Assembly: GCF_019393635.1 (NCBI RefSeq)
Contig: NC_057861.1
Span: forward strand, 172,765,577-172,829,576
Source of the DNA: Dromiciops gliroides
Lineage: Eukaryota; Chordata; Mammalia; Microbiotheria; Microbiotheriidae
Length of the DNA: 64,000 nucleotides
Direction of reading: 5' to 3'
Position numbers and translations under genes: made by a program
Notes under the pieces: model-generated
What the model was told of the DNA's origin: nothing
What the model saw: only the letters and a program-made list of their open reading frames with translations
Databases searched by the model: none
Shown here: positions 9,970 to 22,202 of the stretch, piece by piece
Numbering within the stretch: the stretch's first letter is position 1
Layout: the number at the start of each line of letters is the position of its first letter

Positions 9970-10555
9970 CCAGTAGACTTGAAAGACAAACAACTCTTGT
10001 TACAAGAGAGTTCAACAGGTATTATTACATCCAAATAGCATTCCTGAGTGAAACACGAGTGGCAAATGAAGACCAGTTTACCAAAGCTGGAGCTGACCAC
10101 AGCGACAGAGAGTACAGTGAAGTAGTTTTCAAAATCAAAACTAATCTAATCAGCAAGTTTGTATGCCTCCCAAAAGGAGTGAACAGTAAAGTTCATGGCA
10201 ATGTGATTGCCACTTGCAAGAAAACACCATGCCATCATCATAAGTGTGTGTGTTTCCACCATGATGACTCTGATGAGGTCAAAAAGGTTATGAAGATCTG
10301 GAGACCCTCATCATCAATGTGTCAAAAGAGGACAAGCTTGTCATTCTGGGTGACTTGAACAGCCAAGTAGGCACAATCAGACGTGGCAGGGAGTCCTTGG
10401 GAGGAATGGAGTCAGAAACATCAACAGTCACTCCTAAAGCCCTATGCATCTTATGACCTCGTCACCAACACTGTTTTACATTTACCTAAACTCACTAAAA
10501 CTTTGCCGATGCACTCTAGCAGCAAATATTGGCATTTAATACGCGCGCGTGTGTA

Positions 10556-10592
<37 letters not shown>

Positions 10593-12595
10593 GTGTGTGT
10601 GTATGTGTGTGTGTATGTATCTTTGTAAGGAGAAAAGATGGGATGTGAGAGTGATGAAGGTGATGTGTGGTGCAGAGTGCTGCAAAGAACATTGACATAT
10701 TATTCAGGCTAAACACTCTTATGTCAAGATGACTACCAGAAGACTTAATGTCAACAAATTAGATTGTTCTCTGAGCAGGGAACAGTTCGTTGCTAACTTG
10801 GAGGGAAAGCTGAGCCAACACATGGTTGGCAATAGTGGAGCAGAAAAGGAGTGGGCAACTTTAAGAGATTTGGTGTATAGCACTGTATTTACTCATCTGG
10901 GCCAGAACTTTCATAAATATTCAGATTGGTTTGATGAAAACAATGGGGAAACTTATAAGCTGCTAAACAAAAAACAAGAACTCCGCAGGGTTTAATAACA
11001 GGATAGCTCATCTGTCTCTTAAGAAAGCAGTGTTTAACTCCTTCAAAAGTCAAGCACAAATGAAGCTTAGAGAGAGATGCAGGATTCTTCACTGAGTAGG
11101 AAAACACATAGTAACAATCCAAAGCACATTTATGATACCCTGAAGGCTATTTATGGACCAAGTACTCAACACTGACTGAGCCACATTAATTAGTGAAAAG
11201 GACATGGAAAAGGAGATGGGATAAACACCTGCGTAGTGTTCTCAACAGACCGGCATCAACCAATGCTGAAGCAATTGACTTTACCTTAGGTTGAAGTCAG
11301 TCCCTCTCTAGCTCAACTTCTAACTAAAGGAGAGTTTTTGAATGCCATTAGGCCCCTCTTATGTGGCAAAACTTCTGGTGTTGATTCTATTCCAGCTGAG
11401 ATTTACAAGGCCTATAAAAGCTGACCAAAATCTGGGTTGTATAGCAAGAGGAGGTTATCCTTGAGGAATTTAAGGATATCTTCATTGTCCATTTGTACAA
11501 AGGAAAAGGAAATAGGTTGCCCTGTGACAATCACTAGGTGGGTGGGGGTGTCTCTCTCTTAGTCATTGCTGGCAAGGTTCTTTTCAGAGTCCTCCTTAAT
11601 TGGCTAATCCTTCACCTGGAAGATGGCCATCTATCCAAGAGCTAGTGTGGCTTCTTAATGGGCTGAAGAACAGTTGATATGATGTTTAATGTTCAACAAC
11701 TCCAGAAGAAATGCCAGGAAAAGAATAGAGGTCTTTAATACTGTCAGCCTTGAGGGCTTGTGGAAGATCATGGCAAACTTTGGTTGCTTGGCGAAGTTCA
11801 TCAGTATTATACGTCAGATTCATGATGGCATGCTTGCAACAGGTTTTGGATTATGAATAATGCTCTGTTTTCCTAGTCACTCGTGGAGTGAAGTAGAGCT
11901 GAGTGCTTGCTAAAAAGCATGCTCTGATGTTTTCAGTGATATCATCAGATGCCTTCAGTGAAGACAAAAACTACCTCAAGGTCTGCTACCACACTGATGG
12001 CAAATTGTTTAACATGAAAAGACTAAGCCAAGACTAAAGTGGGGAGTTGGTGTACAGCTTTTTGTTCAGATGATTGTGTACTCAGTGAAACCTCTGACGC
12101 TGAGATGCAACTGATTATAGATTGATTCTCGGCTAATTTTGGCCTGATAATCAACACCAAGAAAAGTCAGGTTTGGGAGGCTCAGAAGGAAAGTGTGGGA
12201 GAGAAGTTATTAGGTTGCCTACCAAGTTGATGGTTTACAGAACTGTTGTGCTGACCTCCTTCTTGTATTCCTGTGAAACCTGGACAATATACCAGAGCCA
12301 TGTCAGGAAACTGAATTGCTTCCATTTGAATTATGTTGGGAAAATTCTGAAGATCACCTGGCAAGATGAGGTACTAGACACTGAGGTCCTTTCTCATACT
12401 GAACGGTGAAGCATTCGAACTCTACTGCAGAGTACAATTCTGATAGGCTGGCCATGTTGTTTTAATGACAAATGTATGTTTGCCTAAAAGACTTCTTTAT
12501 GGAGAACGCATACAAAGTAAACATTCACATGGAGGTCAGAAGAAGCTATACAAGGATACTCTTAAGGTCACTGAAGAACTTTGGAATCAGTTGTG
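9970..12595 (+). mobile_element. RTE-clade LINE, decayed
   Basis: Translation in shifting frames shows an RTE/BovB-type protein. The endonuclease part has LSETR and, in another frame, ILGDLN; then TNTV.HLP and KYWHLI. The C-terminus has SCETWTIYQSHVRKLN and FHLNYVGKILKITWQDE, then QKKLYKDTLK near 12,545. These match the AP-endonuclease and post-RT regions of RTE LINEs. Frameshifts and stops are many, so it is inactive. A TG microsatellite (10,541-10,620) has grown inside the endonuclease region. The 5' end is not sharply defined. Confidence 0.85.
10541..10620 (+). repeat. (TG)n/(TGTA)n microsatellite inside RTE ORF
   Basis: About 80 bp of alternating CG/TG/TA steps, directly after codons for KYWHLI in the RTE frame. 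Confidence 0.9.
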
Positions 12596-12639
12596 TACAC
12601 ACACACACAAGCAAACATACGCACTGATAAATACTAAGG

Positions 12640-13260
12640 AATTAAACAGTACTAAACGCTGGGGAAGAAGGATTGGTCAGGAAAGGCCTTTGAAGGGGGT
12701 TTCAAAGGAAGCTAGGGATTCTGTAAATTGGAAGTGGGGATGAAGTGTGTCCTAAATGTGGGGTACCACTTGTGAAAAGGCATACATGCGGTACTTAGAG
12801 AGTCCTGTATGAATGGTAAAACAGGCCAGTTTCTCTAGGATAGAATGTGTATGAAAGAAGTTGATGAAATAAAGCTGGAAAGGTATATAGGAGCTAGAGT
12901 GTGTTCAGCTTTAGATGCTAGGCTGAGGATTTCATATTTTAGTTAAGACTTAGACTTAATAGGAAGCCATTGAAGACTTTTGGGGCCAGGGGAATAAAGG
13001 AGTGACTTGGTCAGTTTTATTTTAGGATTATATATTTTGGAGCGATGTGGGAAATGTTTTATTCAGGGTAGATCTTGGAAACAGAACAGTTAGGACTGTC
13101 ACAATAGTGAAGGTGAAGAGGAACTTAGTGAGGGTTGTTGGCTATGTTAATAGAGAAGAGGTGAAGACATGTTGTGAGGATAGAATTAATAAGGCTTGGC
13201 AACTGATGACCTCTTCCCTTCTTTCTCACCTCCTATATACAACAGTAAGTTCAGTGTTGT
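12640..13260 (-). repeat. L2 LINE fragment
   Basis: 'aggaagccattgaagacttt' and 'ggagtgacttggtcagtttt' are the reversed L2 signatures (compare 'caaatctgatcatgtcact' on the other strand). Confidence 0.65.
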
Positions 13261-13391
13261 ATACTAGGCTGACTGGAAGGATGGTGCCTTCAAAACAAAT
13301 AGGAGAATTCGGACTTCTTGGGGTGGACCCAAGTTGGCAGAGTAGAGGAAGTACTACAGCTGAATTCTCCCAACAGCATAGTCCAAACAAT

Positions 13392-13562
13392 CATCATCAT
13401 CATCATCATTATTATTATTATTTTATTAGCAGGGCAATGAGGGTTAAGTGACTTGCCTAGGGTCACACAGATAGTAAGTGTCAAGTGTTTGAGGCCAGAT
13501 TTGAACTCAGGCCCTCCTGAATCCAGGGCCAGTGCTTTATCCACTGTGCCACCTAGCTGCCC
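13392..13562 (-). mobile_element. WSINE1-like SINE with (CAT)n tail
   Basis: Reverse copy; duplication ccaaacaat at 13383-13391 and 13563-13571. The tail has become tcatcatcat...attattatta, a microsatellite derived from the poly-A. Confidence 0.88.
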
Positions 13563-15509
13563 CCAAACAATTTTAAAATAACACCTCAAGTAGAATTCTG
13601 GAGCAGCAGAGCCTACAAAGGATAGGGTTGAGACATTTTTTCAGCTCAAGACAATTTAGGAAGTTGGAAGAAGAGGTCTCTAATACTGGGGTGGAGGCTG
13701 GCCCAGAGCCTGCGTGGAAGCAAGACCAACTGTAAGCCTTGGAAGAGGCAATAGCAGCAGCAGCTTCAGAAGCTCTCAGGCCAGAGATGGCCAGGGGATC
13801 TGACAACTGGTCAGAATGAATCTGCAGGCCCCCCTCGCCCTGTTCTAGGGGCCTTGAGGAGCTGTATCACTTGCCCAAGGGAGCAGAAACCCTGTGGAGC
13901 ATTATCACTTGCAGTTACAAGGGATCAGAGGCCTGTCTTGCTTAAAGAGCAAAGCACAGATCAGGAGAGCAGTTACTACACCTCTCTCTGGATCACGTTA
14001 CCTTGGAAACAGTAAAAATTTCCAAACCCCCAGAACTATCTTTGAAAACAGCAGAGTGAAAAAGCCTGAAACATGGGACCATCTCCACCCCAACTCCTCC
14101 CACCCCCCAGAAACAGAACCCAACTTTAGCATAAAGTTCAAAGTCATAAAATAGGCTGGAAAATGAGCTAACAACAACCTGACCATAAAGATCTATCATT
14201 GTGACAGAAAAGATCAAGACAAAAACTCAGATTGCAATGTCAAAGTAGTTACAAGCAAAGCCTCAAAGGAAAAAATTGTGAATTGGACACAAGCCCAACA
14301 AGAATTTGTGAAAAAGCTAAAACATTATTTTAAAAATCAATTATGAGTGGCATAGGAAAAACTGAGAAAAGAAATGAGTGATGTCAGAAAATTATGAAAT
14401 GACAACAGCTCAGTATAAAAGAGGCACAAAAAGGTACTGATAAAAGTAACACCTTAAAAAACAACTGGCTAAATGGTAAAAGAGCTATAAAACTTCACAG
14501 ATGAAAATAACTCCTTAAGCAGAATTAGCCAAATGGAAAAAGACATAAAACCTTAGTGAAGAAAATAATTACTTAAAAATAAGAATTGGGTAAATGGAAG
14601 CTAATGGTTCCATGAGACATCAAGAAATAATAAAACAAAATAAAAATAATGACAAGATAGAAGAAAATATGAAATATCTCATGAGAAAAACTGACTTGGA
14701 AAATAGATTGAGGAGAGCTCTTTTAAGAATTATTGAACTACCTGAAACCCATGAAAATAAAGACCCTTAGCATCATATTCTAGAACCAGAAGGTAAAATA
14801 GAAATTGAAAGAATCCATAGATCACCTCCTGAAAGAGATCCCAAAATGAAAAATCCCAGGAATTTTATGCCAAATTCCAGAGCTCCCAGTTCAAAGAGAA
14901 AATACTTCAAGCAACCAGAAAGAGACCATTCAAATACCATTTTGTACAGTCAGGATCATACAAGATTTAGCACCTACCATTTTAAAGGAGGGAAGGGCTT
15001 GGAATTTGACATTCCCGATGATAAAGGAGCCAGGATTACAACCAAGAATGACCTTCTCAGCAAAACTGAGTATTCTCCTTCAGGGGGAAAATGGATATTT
15101 AGTGAAAGAGGAATTCCAAGCATTCCTGATGAAAAGACTATAGTAGAAAAGAAAATATGACTTTGAAATATAAGACTCAAGAGAAGCATAAAGGGTAAAC
15201 ATGAAAGAGAAATCATAAGGGACTCAAATTTAAACTGTTTACATGTGACTCCTAAGAACTTCACTATTAGGGTAGTTAGAAGGACTCCTTCCTCAGACAG
15301 AATGCACAGGATTGAGTTATTTGGGATCATCTAAAAAAAAATGGATGGTGAGAAAGAGAAGGGAGAGGAAAAATAAGGAAAATTATCTCACATATAAGAG
15401 GTGCCAAGAAAGAGCTTTTGTAGTAGAGGGGTAAATGGTGGGGAGGTAGGCAATGTTTAAACTTCTCTCTAAATTTTTTTCAAAGAAGAAAGACTATATT
15501 GTATATGCA

Positions 15510-15560
15510 CATGTGTGTGTTTGTGTATATATGTATATGCATGTGTGTGTACATATATAA
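15510..15560 (+). repeat. impure TG/TA repeat
   Basis: Alternating gtgtgt/gtatat steps in the L1 inter-ORF spacer. Confidence 0.55.
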
Positions 15561-15915
15561 ACACACTCATTCAATCGCATATAAGAATCTGTTTTACCCA
15601 ACAGGGAAATAGGAGGAGAAGGAGACAAGAAGAAGGAGTGGGGTGTTTAAAAGAGGAGGGTGAATTAAGGGAGGCAGTGGTCAGAAGTAAAACAGACTTT
15701 TGAAGAGCAATTGGGGAAAAAGAAAGAAGGATAAACAGAAGGAAGTAGAAGGAAATAAACAGTAACTGTAACTGAATGTTACAAGAAGGAAAAGTAAAAA
15801 TAGACCTAACTAAAAGGGATAGGGAGGGAAACTATACCTTACTAAAAAGAACCATAGACAATGAAGTAACATCAGTACTAAACATATATGCACCAAATGG
15901 AATAGCATCCAAATT

Positions 15916-16065
15916 GTTTTTTTGGGGGGGGGGCAATGAGGGTTAAGTGACTTGCCCAGGGTCACACAGCTAGTAAGTGTCAAGTATCTAAGGCCGGATT
16001 TGAACTCAGGTCCTCCTGAATCCAGGGCCAGTGCTTTTTATCCATTGCACCACCTAGCTGCCCCG
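15916..16065 (-). mobile_element. WSINE1-like SINE in L1 ORF2
   Basis: Reverse copy; perfect 14-bp duplication atagcatccaaatt at 15902-15915 and 16066-16079, splitting the L1 endonuclease frame. Confidence 0.92.
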
Positions 16066-17085
16066 ATAGCATCCAAATTCTAAAAGAAAAAGTCAAATGA
16101 ACTGCAGGAAGATATAGTAAAGCTACTTACTAGTGGGGGACCTCAACTCTACCCTCTCAGCCAGAAAAATCTAACCATAAAGTAAATAAGAAAGAAGTTA
16201 AGAAGATGAATAGAATTTTAGAAAAGTTAGATATGATAGATCTCTGAAGAAAACTGAATGGGAAAAGAAAGGATTATACCCTTTTTTTGAGCTATATATG
16301 GTACCTTCACAAAAATTCACCATGTATATATTGCAAAATGCAGAAAATGCAGAAAAGCATTTTCAGCCCATAATGCAATAAAAATTACATTTAATAAAGA
16401 GCTGTAGAAGCAAACATTAAAACCTGTTTGGAAGCTAATCCTAAAGAATGAGTGGATCAAAGAAAAAAACCATAGAAACAATCAATAATTTTATTAAAGA
16501 GAATGATAACAATGAGACAACTAACAGTCTAAGTAAAATGGTGAATATTTACAAAAATATTCATTGCATAGATTGATAGGAGAAATAACTCTTAGAAATA
16601 ATATGTATGAATATAATATGTGTTATACATAACATATATAATATATAATGCATGTCTTAGAAAAAAATTGAATGAGCCATAAGTGAGCTCCCTAATAATC
16701 CCCATGACCATCTAGATGGCTTTTTAAGGAAGTTTATCCTAATACTATATAAACCATTTGAAAAAAATAGGTAATGAAAGGAGTCCTGCCAAATTCTCTA
16801 TGATTTTGATACCTAAACCAGGGAGACTAAGAACAGAGAAAGGAAAATTATAGGTCAGTTTCCCTCATGAATATTGATGCAGAAACTTAAATTAAAATAC
16901 TAGCAAGGAGATTATAGCACTATTTCACATAGATCACGCACTATGACTAAGTGGGATTTATACCCGAAGTGCAGGCCTGATTCAATATTCTTCTGATTCA
17001 ATATTGGGAAGAATTATAAGCATAAGTGACCATATCTATATATAAAAACAAATATCATTAGATTGTATTAATAGATGTAGAAAAA

Positions 17086-17240
17086 GATTGTTGTTTGGGG
17101 GGTGGGGGCAGGGCAATGAGAGTTAAGTGACTTGCCCAGGGTCACATAGCTAAGTATCAAGTATCTGAGGCTGGATTTGAACTCAAGTCCTCCTGAATCC
17201 AGGGCCAGTGTTTTATCCACTGCACCACCTAGCTGCCCCC
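17086..17240 (-). mobile_element. WSINE1-like SINE in L1 RT region
   Basis: Reverse copy; 8-bp duplication tagaaaaa at 17078-17085 and 17241-17248. It interrupts the RT motif just after the codons for LIDVEKD. Confidence 0.88.
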
Positions 17241-17575
17241 TAGAAAAAACTTTTTAACAAAATATAACTCCCCCTTCCTGTGAAAAACACTAAAAGCATA
17301 GGAATCAATTAAGCCTTTCCTAGAATGACAAGTATCTACCTAAAACCAAAAGCAAGCATTATCTGTAATGGGGATAAATCAGGAGCCTTCCCAGTAAGAT
17401 CAGGGGTGTAGCTAGGATGTCCATTATCACCACTGTTAGTCAGTATTGTACTAGAAGTGCTATAGCAATAAGGCAACGAGGAAATAAAACTATCACTCTT
17501 TTGTAGATGATGTGATGGTATACTTATAGAACCCTAGAGAATCAATTAAAAAAATAGTTGAAACAACTTCAGCAA

Positions 17576-19085
17576 AGTTGCAGAATCATTGGACTTTCTG
17601 AATATTCTCACCGCCCCCAACCTTCCCCACTCCACAAAAGCCTAGACATCATATTTCAGGAAATATCAAAAGAAACCTGCCCGGATCTTTCAGAACTGGA
17701 GGGCAATGTGAAAATAGAAAGAACCCACTGATCACCTCCTGAAAGAAAACCCAAAATGAAAATTACCAGGAACATCATAGCCCAAATCTAGAGCAACCAA
17801 GTGAAAGAAAAAATACCACAAATGTCCCAAAAGAAAGAATTCAAGGACCCCTATTAAGTATCACACACATTTTGGCAGCTGTCACTGAGAAGGAGACGAA
17901 AGACTGGAGTATGTATTCCAGAAGGCAAAGGATATGGGCTTATGGCTGAGTGTAATTTACCCAGCAAAATTGAGTATGATATTATAGGAGGAAAATTGTT
18001 CTTTAATGAAATAGCTTCCAAGCGTTCCTGATCAAAAGACCAGAGCTATGTAGAAACTTTGAAGTTTAAACATAAAAACGTAAAAAGATTAAGTATTTTG
18101 GGGGTTGAGGCAGTTGGGGTTAAGTGACTTGCTCAGGGTCACACAGTCAGTAAGTGGCAAGGGTCTGAGGCCGGATTTGAACTTAGATCTTCCTGAATTC
18201 AGGGTTGGTGCTTTATCCACTGTGCCACCCAGCTGCCCCAAAAGATAAATATTAATGAACAATGATAAAGGACTGAATAAAGATAAACGGTTTACCTTCT
18301 AATCTGAGATGAAACATGTCTTCTTTCCCCTACCATCATCAAGGTTCATAGAGGAAGTCTGATTACAAAAGACCTTGGGCATGGTTCTGTTTTTTCTTCA
18401 TGATCTTAAGAATGGAAAAGAGAAGAACAACACAGTAGGGTGAAAGAGAAAGGAAGTTTAGGGAAAACGGTCTCACATCAGAGTGATATGTACACAGGCA
18501 TGGAAGATGAATGGCTGATAACGTGAATCAAACTCTCATCTGAACTGTTAAAAAAAAAAAAGAAAGAAAAGATACACACAATTGGGTACAGAAATACATT
18601 TCCCTCAACAGGGAAAAAAGAGAAAGGGAAGAAGTGGGGGAGAAATTAGAGGGAGGATAGATGAAGGAAGAGATTATTTCTAACCAAACAAACTCAAATT
18701 AAAGCTGTACAAAAAAAAAAAGTAACTCTTTCTGAGAAGGTAAAAAACTGGTAATTTGAGCAGTGGTCCATAAATTGGGGAGTGAATGAGCAAGTTATGG
18801 TATAGAAATATGATGAACTATTATTCAGGATATAATGACCAACTAAGTTCCAGAGGACTAATGAGGAAACATGCTACCCACTTCCTGATAGGTGAATGAT
18901 GTAGAATGCAGAAAAAAAGATTTTTGGAGATGGCCAATGTGGAAATTGTTTGGATTGACTATACATATTTTTAATGAGTTTTGTTTTTCTTGTTCTCAAT
19001 TTGAGAGGGGGAGGTAATGTTAAAGTGGGAGGATAAAAGGAAGATCTGATTAAAATGAATAAAATATTTTTTAAAAATAGATCAA
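17576..19085 (+). mobile_element. 5'-truncated HAL1/L1 ORF1 fragment with 3' UTR
   Basis: Starts abruptly with 'aatcattggactttctgaa' (IIGLSE, the ORF1 RRM region), continues through a degraded ERTH.SPPERKPK block and a C-terminal domain, then a purine-rich 3' UTR ending in 'aaaatgaataaaatattttt'. No reverse transcriptase follows, so it is ORF1-only. It abuts the L1 RT region directly. A WSINE sits at 18,097. Confidence 0.7.
18097..18239 (-). mobile_element. WSINE1-like SINE
   Basis: Reverse copy within the HAL1 fragment. Near-match duplications around 18083-18096 and 18240-18253. Confidence 0.82.
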
Positions 19086-19339
19086 ATTACAGAGACTTTT
19101 CAGTGAGCAAGTTTCTAACGACCTGAGTCTTAAAGTAAATGATCCCTTTTGTTTCAATAATTTAAATATTCAAGTTTATCTAATTTTATTGAAGTCTTAT
19201 TCTGATTTATTCAAACATTACACACATGAAAATAAAACCAATTAGCTGTTTAATTCTGTCTCTTTTACTTTAATGAAAAATTGAGTTCATTAGAAATGAG
19301 CTCTCCTTTCATTCTCTTCATCTCAAGACCCCTCAAAGA

Positions 19340-19855
19340 TGTCTGTCATTCTGTCTTTTCCCTAGTGTCTGGCAAAGAAGTGATCTTTCTTGCCAAGGGT
19401 GTAACTCCTGCATGTATGTACACTTGATCCCCTCCCCTCCTATACTTTTTTGCCAGGTTAGATCCACAATCATTTGCCTTCCTCACCCTCCCCCCCCCCC
19501 AAATCTTCAATCATCAACCTCTCCCTGTCTACTGGCTCTTTCTCTATGGCCTTCAAATACTCCCAAGTTATCCACTTCAGAGTCCCTTTCTTCATTTTAC
19601 ATCTTCTGCATGGATCCTTTCTTGACCCTACCAACTGCTAGCACCCTTCCTCTGAAATTGCCTGACATTTAAGTAGTTTGTATATATTCCTATTCACTTT
19701 ATATTTACACTGAACATATTTATATTTGTATTTGTCTCATTAGAATGTAAACTCTTTTCAATTAGGTATTCTTTCTTTCTTTGTACATGTAGCCATAGAG
19801 TGTAATGCTTGCCCATTGAAGGTGCTTAATGAATAATCGTTGACTGATATAGTAT
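19340..19855 (+). repeat. L2/CR1-type LINE 3' end
   Basis: 'attagaatgtaaactctttt' and 'gaaggtgcttaatgaataat' form an L2-like 3' terminus; the part before is pyrimidine-rich. The family is uncertain. Confidence 0.5.
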
Positions 19856-20150
19856 TAGTTTTTAACTCAGATTTGTTCAGGCTGTTAGTTTAAAACAAAT
19901 GTCACAATCAGACCTTTAAAAGCTGCAACTTAAGTTATTATTATTATTGATGATACTTGTATCATCAATATCTTCACTAAGACTCTACTTTGTTGCTTCA
20001 TCAAGATGTAAGCATTTTCTGGCTGGTCTAGCAGTCTGGAAAAACTTTCAGTATGTGTACCTTCTTAGAGCCTGTCTAGCTAAGTCAAAGATGTTAGCTT
20101 ATCACTAGATTTGCCACAAAGGGATAAAATTTTTGTCTCCAGGTATTCTT
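19856..20150. other. intronic sequence, nothing recognised
   Basis: Contains a short attatt repeat near 19,937; otherwise unassigned. Confidence 0.4.
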
Positions 20151-20305
20151 TTTTTTTTTTTTTTTTAGTGAGGCAATTGGGGTTAAGTGACTTTCCCAGG
20201 GTCACCCAGCTAGTAAGTGTGTAAAGTGTCTGAGGCTGGATTTGAGCTCAGGTCCTCCTGACTCCAGGGCCGGTGCTCTATCCACTGCGCCACCTAGCTG
20301 CCCCA
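20151..20305 (-). mobile_element. WSINE1-like SINE
   Basis: Reverse copy; perfect 13-bp duplication tccaggtattctt (20138-20150 and 20306-20318). Confidence 0.9.
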
Positions 20306-20640
20306 TCCAGGTATTCTTAATAAGTTGGGTGAAGGGTCTTACAGTTCCAAGTGACAGAAGGAAACTACCCACCATTCACATAAAATCACAGATACTTAAA
20401 ACACCTCATTAAGATATTTTGTATCATTGAAGTGAGAAACTTTGTATGCTGTGAAAAACAAAAAGGAAAGGAATTAAAGCACATGGTTGAAATTATGGAA
20501 TTCCTACGTTGTAATTAGCTTCATGGCCCAAAATTAAAACTTTTGAATTCCCATTCTCAGGATTTACAGACTAAATCTACTATGAAGATGGAAATTTACA
20601 TATGTAGGATTGAAAACTATTACCATTATATTGCTATGTC
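20306..20640. other. intronic sequence, nothing recognised
   Basis: No gene or repeat identified. Confidence 0.4.
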
Positions 20641-20649
20641 TGTTTTGAA

Positions 20650-21505
20650 TTATTAGAAAGAACCAAAAGGAATGTTAGGATCATCTATCTAAACTCCTCA
20701 TTTTTTGAATGAGGACACAGACACCAACAGAAGTAATTGTCCAAAGTCAACCAATTAATTATTTTTTAACTGCCTACTTTGAAGCAAGCACTTCTTTAGG
20801 CACTGTGGATACAAATACAAAGTTTATGTTCTAATGAAGAAGATAATAAGTACATATAAATATATATGGCATAAATATGAAATTAGTAAATCCAAATATA
20901 TACAAAGTAGTTAAATACTGGGTAGTTAGAAAGGAAAGGCACTGCCATGGGTGATCAAGAATGGCTTCATGCTTTGAAGTACAGAATAATGCTGGGATCA
21001 CAAACCTAAGAGAAATGTGGAAGAGTATTATGGAAGTAGATAGGAATAGCAGGATTTCAAAACGGTGGAAGTGAGGGAGAGTAATGAGTTGAGTTGGTAA
21101 TGCTGGAAGAATGGAAAGATGGGCTGTGTCTAGCCTTTGACAGAAACAGGGAAGTTTAGAAGAGGGGAGGGTTTGGGGAAAAAGGTATTGAGTTCTATTT
21201 TAGAAATATTGATTTTGAGATATTTCCATGACTTTCATTTTGAAATATCCAATAGGCAGTTGGTGATGCAAGACTAAAACTTAGGGGAGAGATGGGCTGG
21301 AAATAAAAATCTGAGAATTATCTGTATAAATATGATATTGGGTACTGATAAAGTTACCAAGGACAGTGTAGGGGGGGAGAAGAGAACTTTGGGGAATACC
21401 CACAATTTCAAGTGTGAAGCTGATAATGAGCCAACAAAAGACATTGCGAAGGAAGTAGGCCAGAAGAGCATCACAAAAATCCAGGCAGAGAGGGTGGGTA
21501 GCATT
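20650..21505 (-). repeat. MIR then L2 LINE, reverse orientation
   Basis: 20,650-20,745 reads as reversed MIR. From 20,750 an L2 3' end ('aggcactgtggatacaaata') leads into the L2 ORF2 region ('ccaataggcagttggtgatg', 'agataggaatag'). Confidence 0.65.
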
Positions 21506-21516
21506 GTCAAGTACAG

Positions 21517-22015
21517 CAGATTTTTTTTTTTAATCTTAAAAGTATTTTGTTATTTTCTAGTTACACGTGGACATACTTTTCAATATTTGTTTTTATAAGA
21601 TTTCTAGTTTCAGATTTTTCTCCCTCCCCCCCTCCCCAAGACAGCAAGCAATCCAATATAGGTTGTATATGTACAATCACATTAAACATTTCTGCATTAG
21701 TCATATTGTGAAAGAAGAATCAGAGCAAAAGGGAAAAACCTCAAAAAAGAAAAAACAAAAAAAGTAGAAATAGTATGGTTCAATTTGCATCTAGATTCCA
21801 CAGTTCTTTTTTTCTGGATTTGGAAAGCATTTTCCATCATGAGTCCTTTGGAACTGTCTTGGACCATTGTATTGCTGATAAGAGTCAAGACTATAACAGT
21901 TGATCAACACACGATGTTGATACTACGTACAGTGTTCTCCTGGTTCTGCTCATCCCACTCAGCATCAGTTCATGTAAGTCCTTCCAGGTTTCTCTGAAAT
22001 CAGCCTGCTCATCAT
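21517..22015 (-). mobile_element. L1 3' end (truncated)
   Basis: Starts with poly-T and reads 'cttttcaatatttgttttta' and 'tggaccattgtattgctgat', collinear with the element at 63,172-63,600. A 5'-truncated L1-type 3' UTR. Confidence 0.7.
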
Positions 22016-22138
22016 AAAATCTAACTTTTGATGTGGAGGCCTAAATCAAATTACAAATGCTGAAGAATGTGATAAGTACACATGAAGTGCACGTGCATCA
22101 CAGGATGAGGAGGAGTATGCATCCCTGACTATTCTTCA

Positions 22139-22140
<2 letters not shown>

Positions 22141-22175
<35 letters not shown>
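22141..22175 (+). repeat. (CA)n microsatellite
   Basis: About 17 uninterrupted CA units, with a C12 run shortly after (22,191). Confidence 0.95.
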
Positions 22176-22176
<1 letters not shown>

Positions 22177-22202
22177 ACTCCATCCTCTCTCCCCCCCCCC
22201 CC

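Larger units (their letters stand above)
13312..17575 (+). mobile_element. decayed marsupial L1 (5' UTR, ORF1, spacer, partial ORF2)
   Basis: Begins with a 5' motif like that of the HAL1 at 39,064 ('ggggtggacccaagttggca'). ORF1 remains run from about 14,220 to 15,170 with IEIERIHRSPPERDPK and PRNFM; a frame at 14846-15160 holds its C-terminal part. A spacer of about 600 bp follows, then ORF2 remnants from about 15,780: endonuclease (IYAPNGIAS) and reverse transcriptase (IPKPGRLRTEKENYR near 16,800 and SFVDDVMVYL near 17,500). Parts of ORF2 are deleted around 16,520-16,680 and the 3' end is missing. Three SINEs (13,392, 15,916, 17,086) are inserted. Confidence 0.85.

Noticed and set aside
9873..10358. 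161-codon frame as an intact protein gene
   Set aside because: It contains the RTE endonuclease motif LSETR but is frameshifted and followed by stops; part of a dead LINE.
10383..10716. frames with Val-Cys or Thr-His repeats
   Set aside because: Products of the TG repeat inside the RTE remnant.
13047..13451. 134-codon frame ending in His/Tyr runs
   Set aside because: It spans L2 debris, the L1 5' end and a SINE tail microsatellite, so it is a chance composite.
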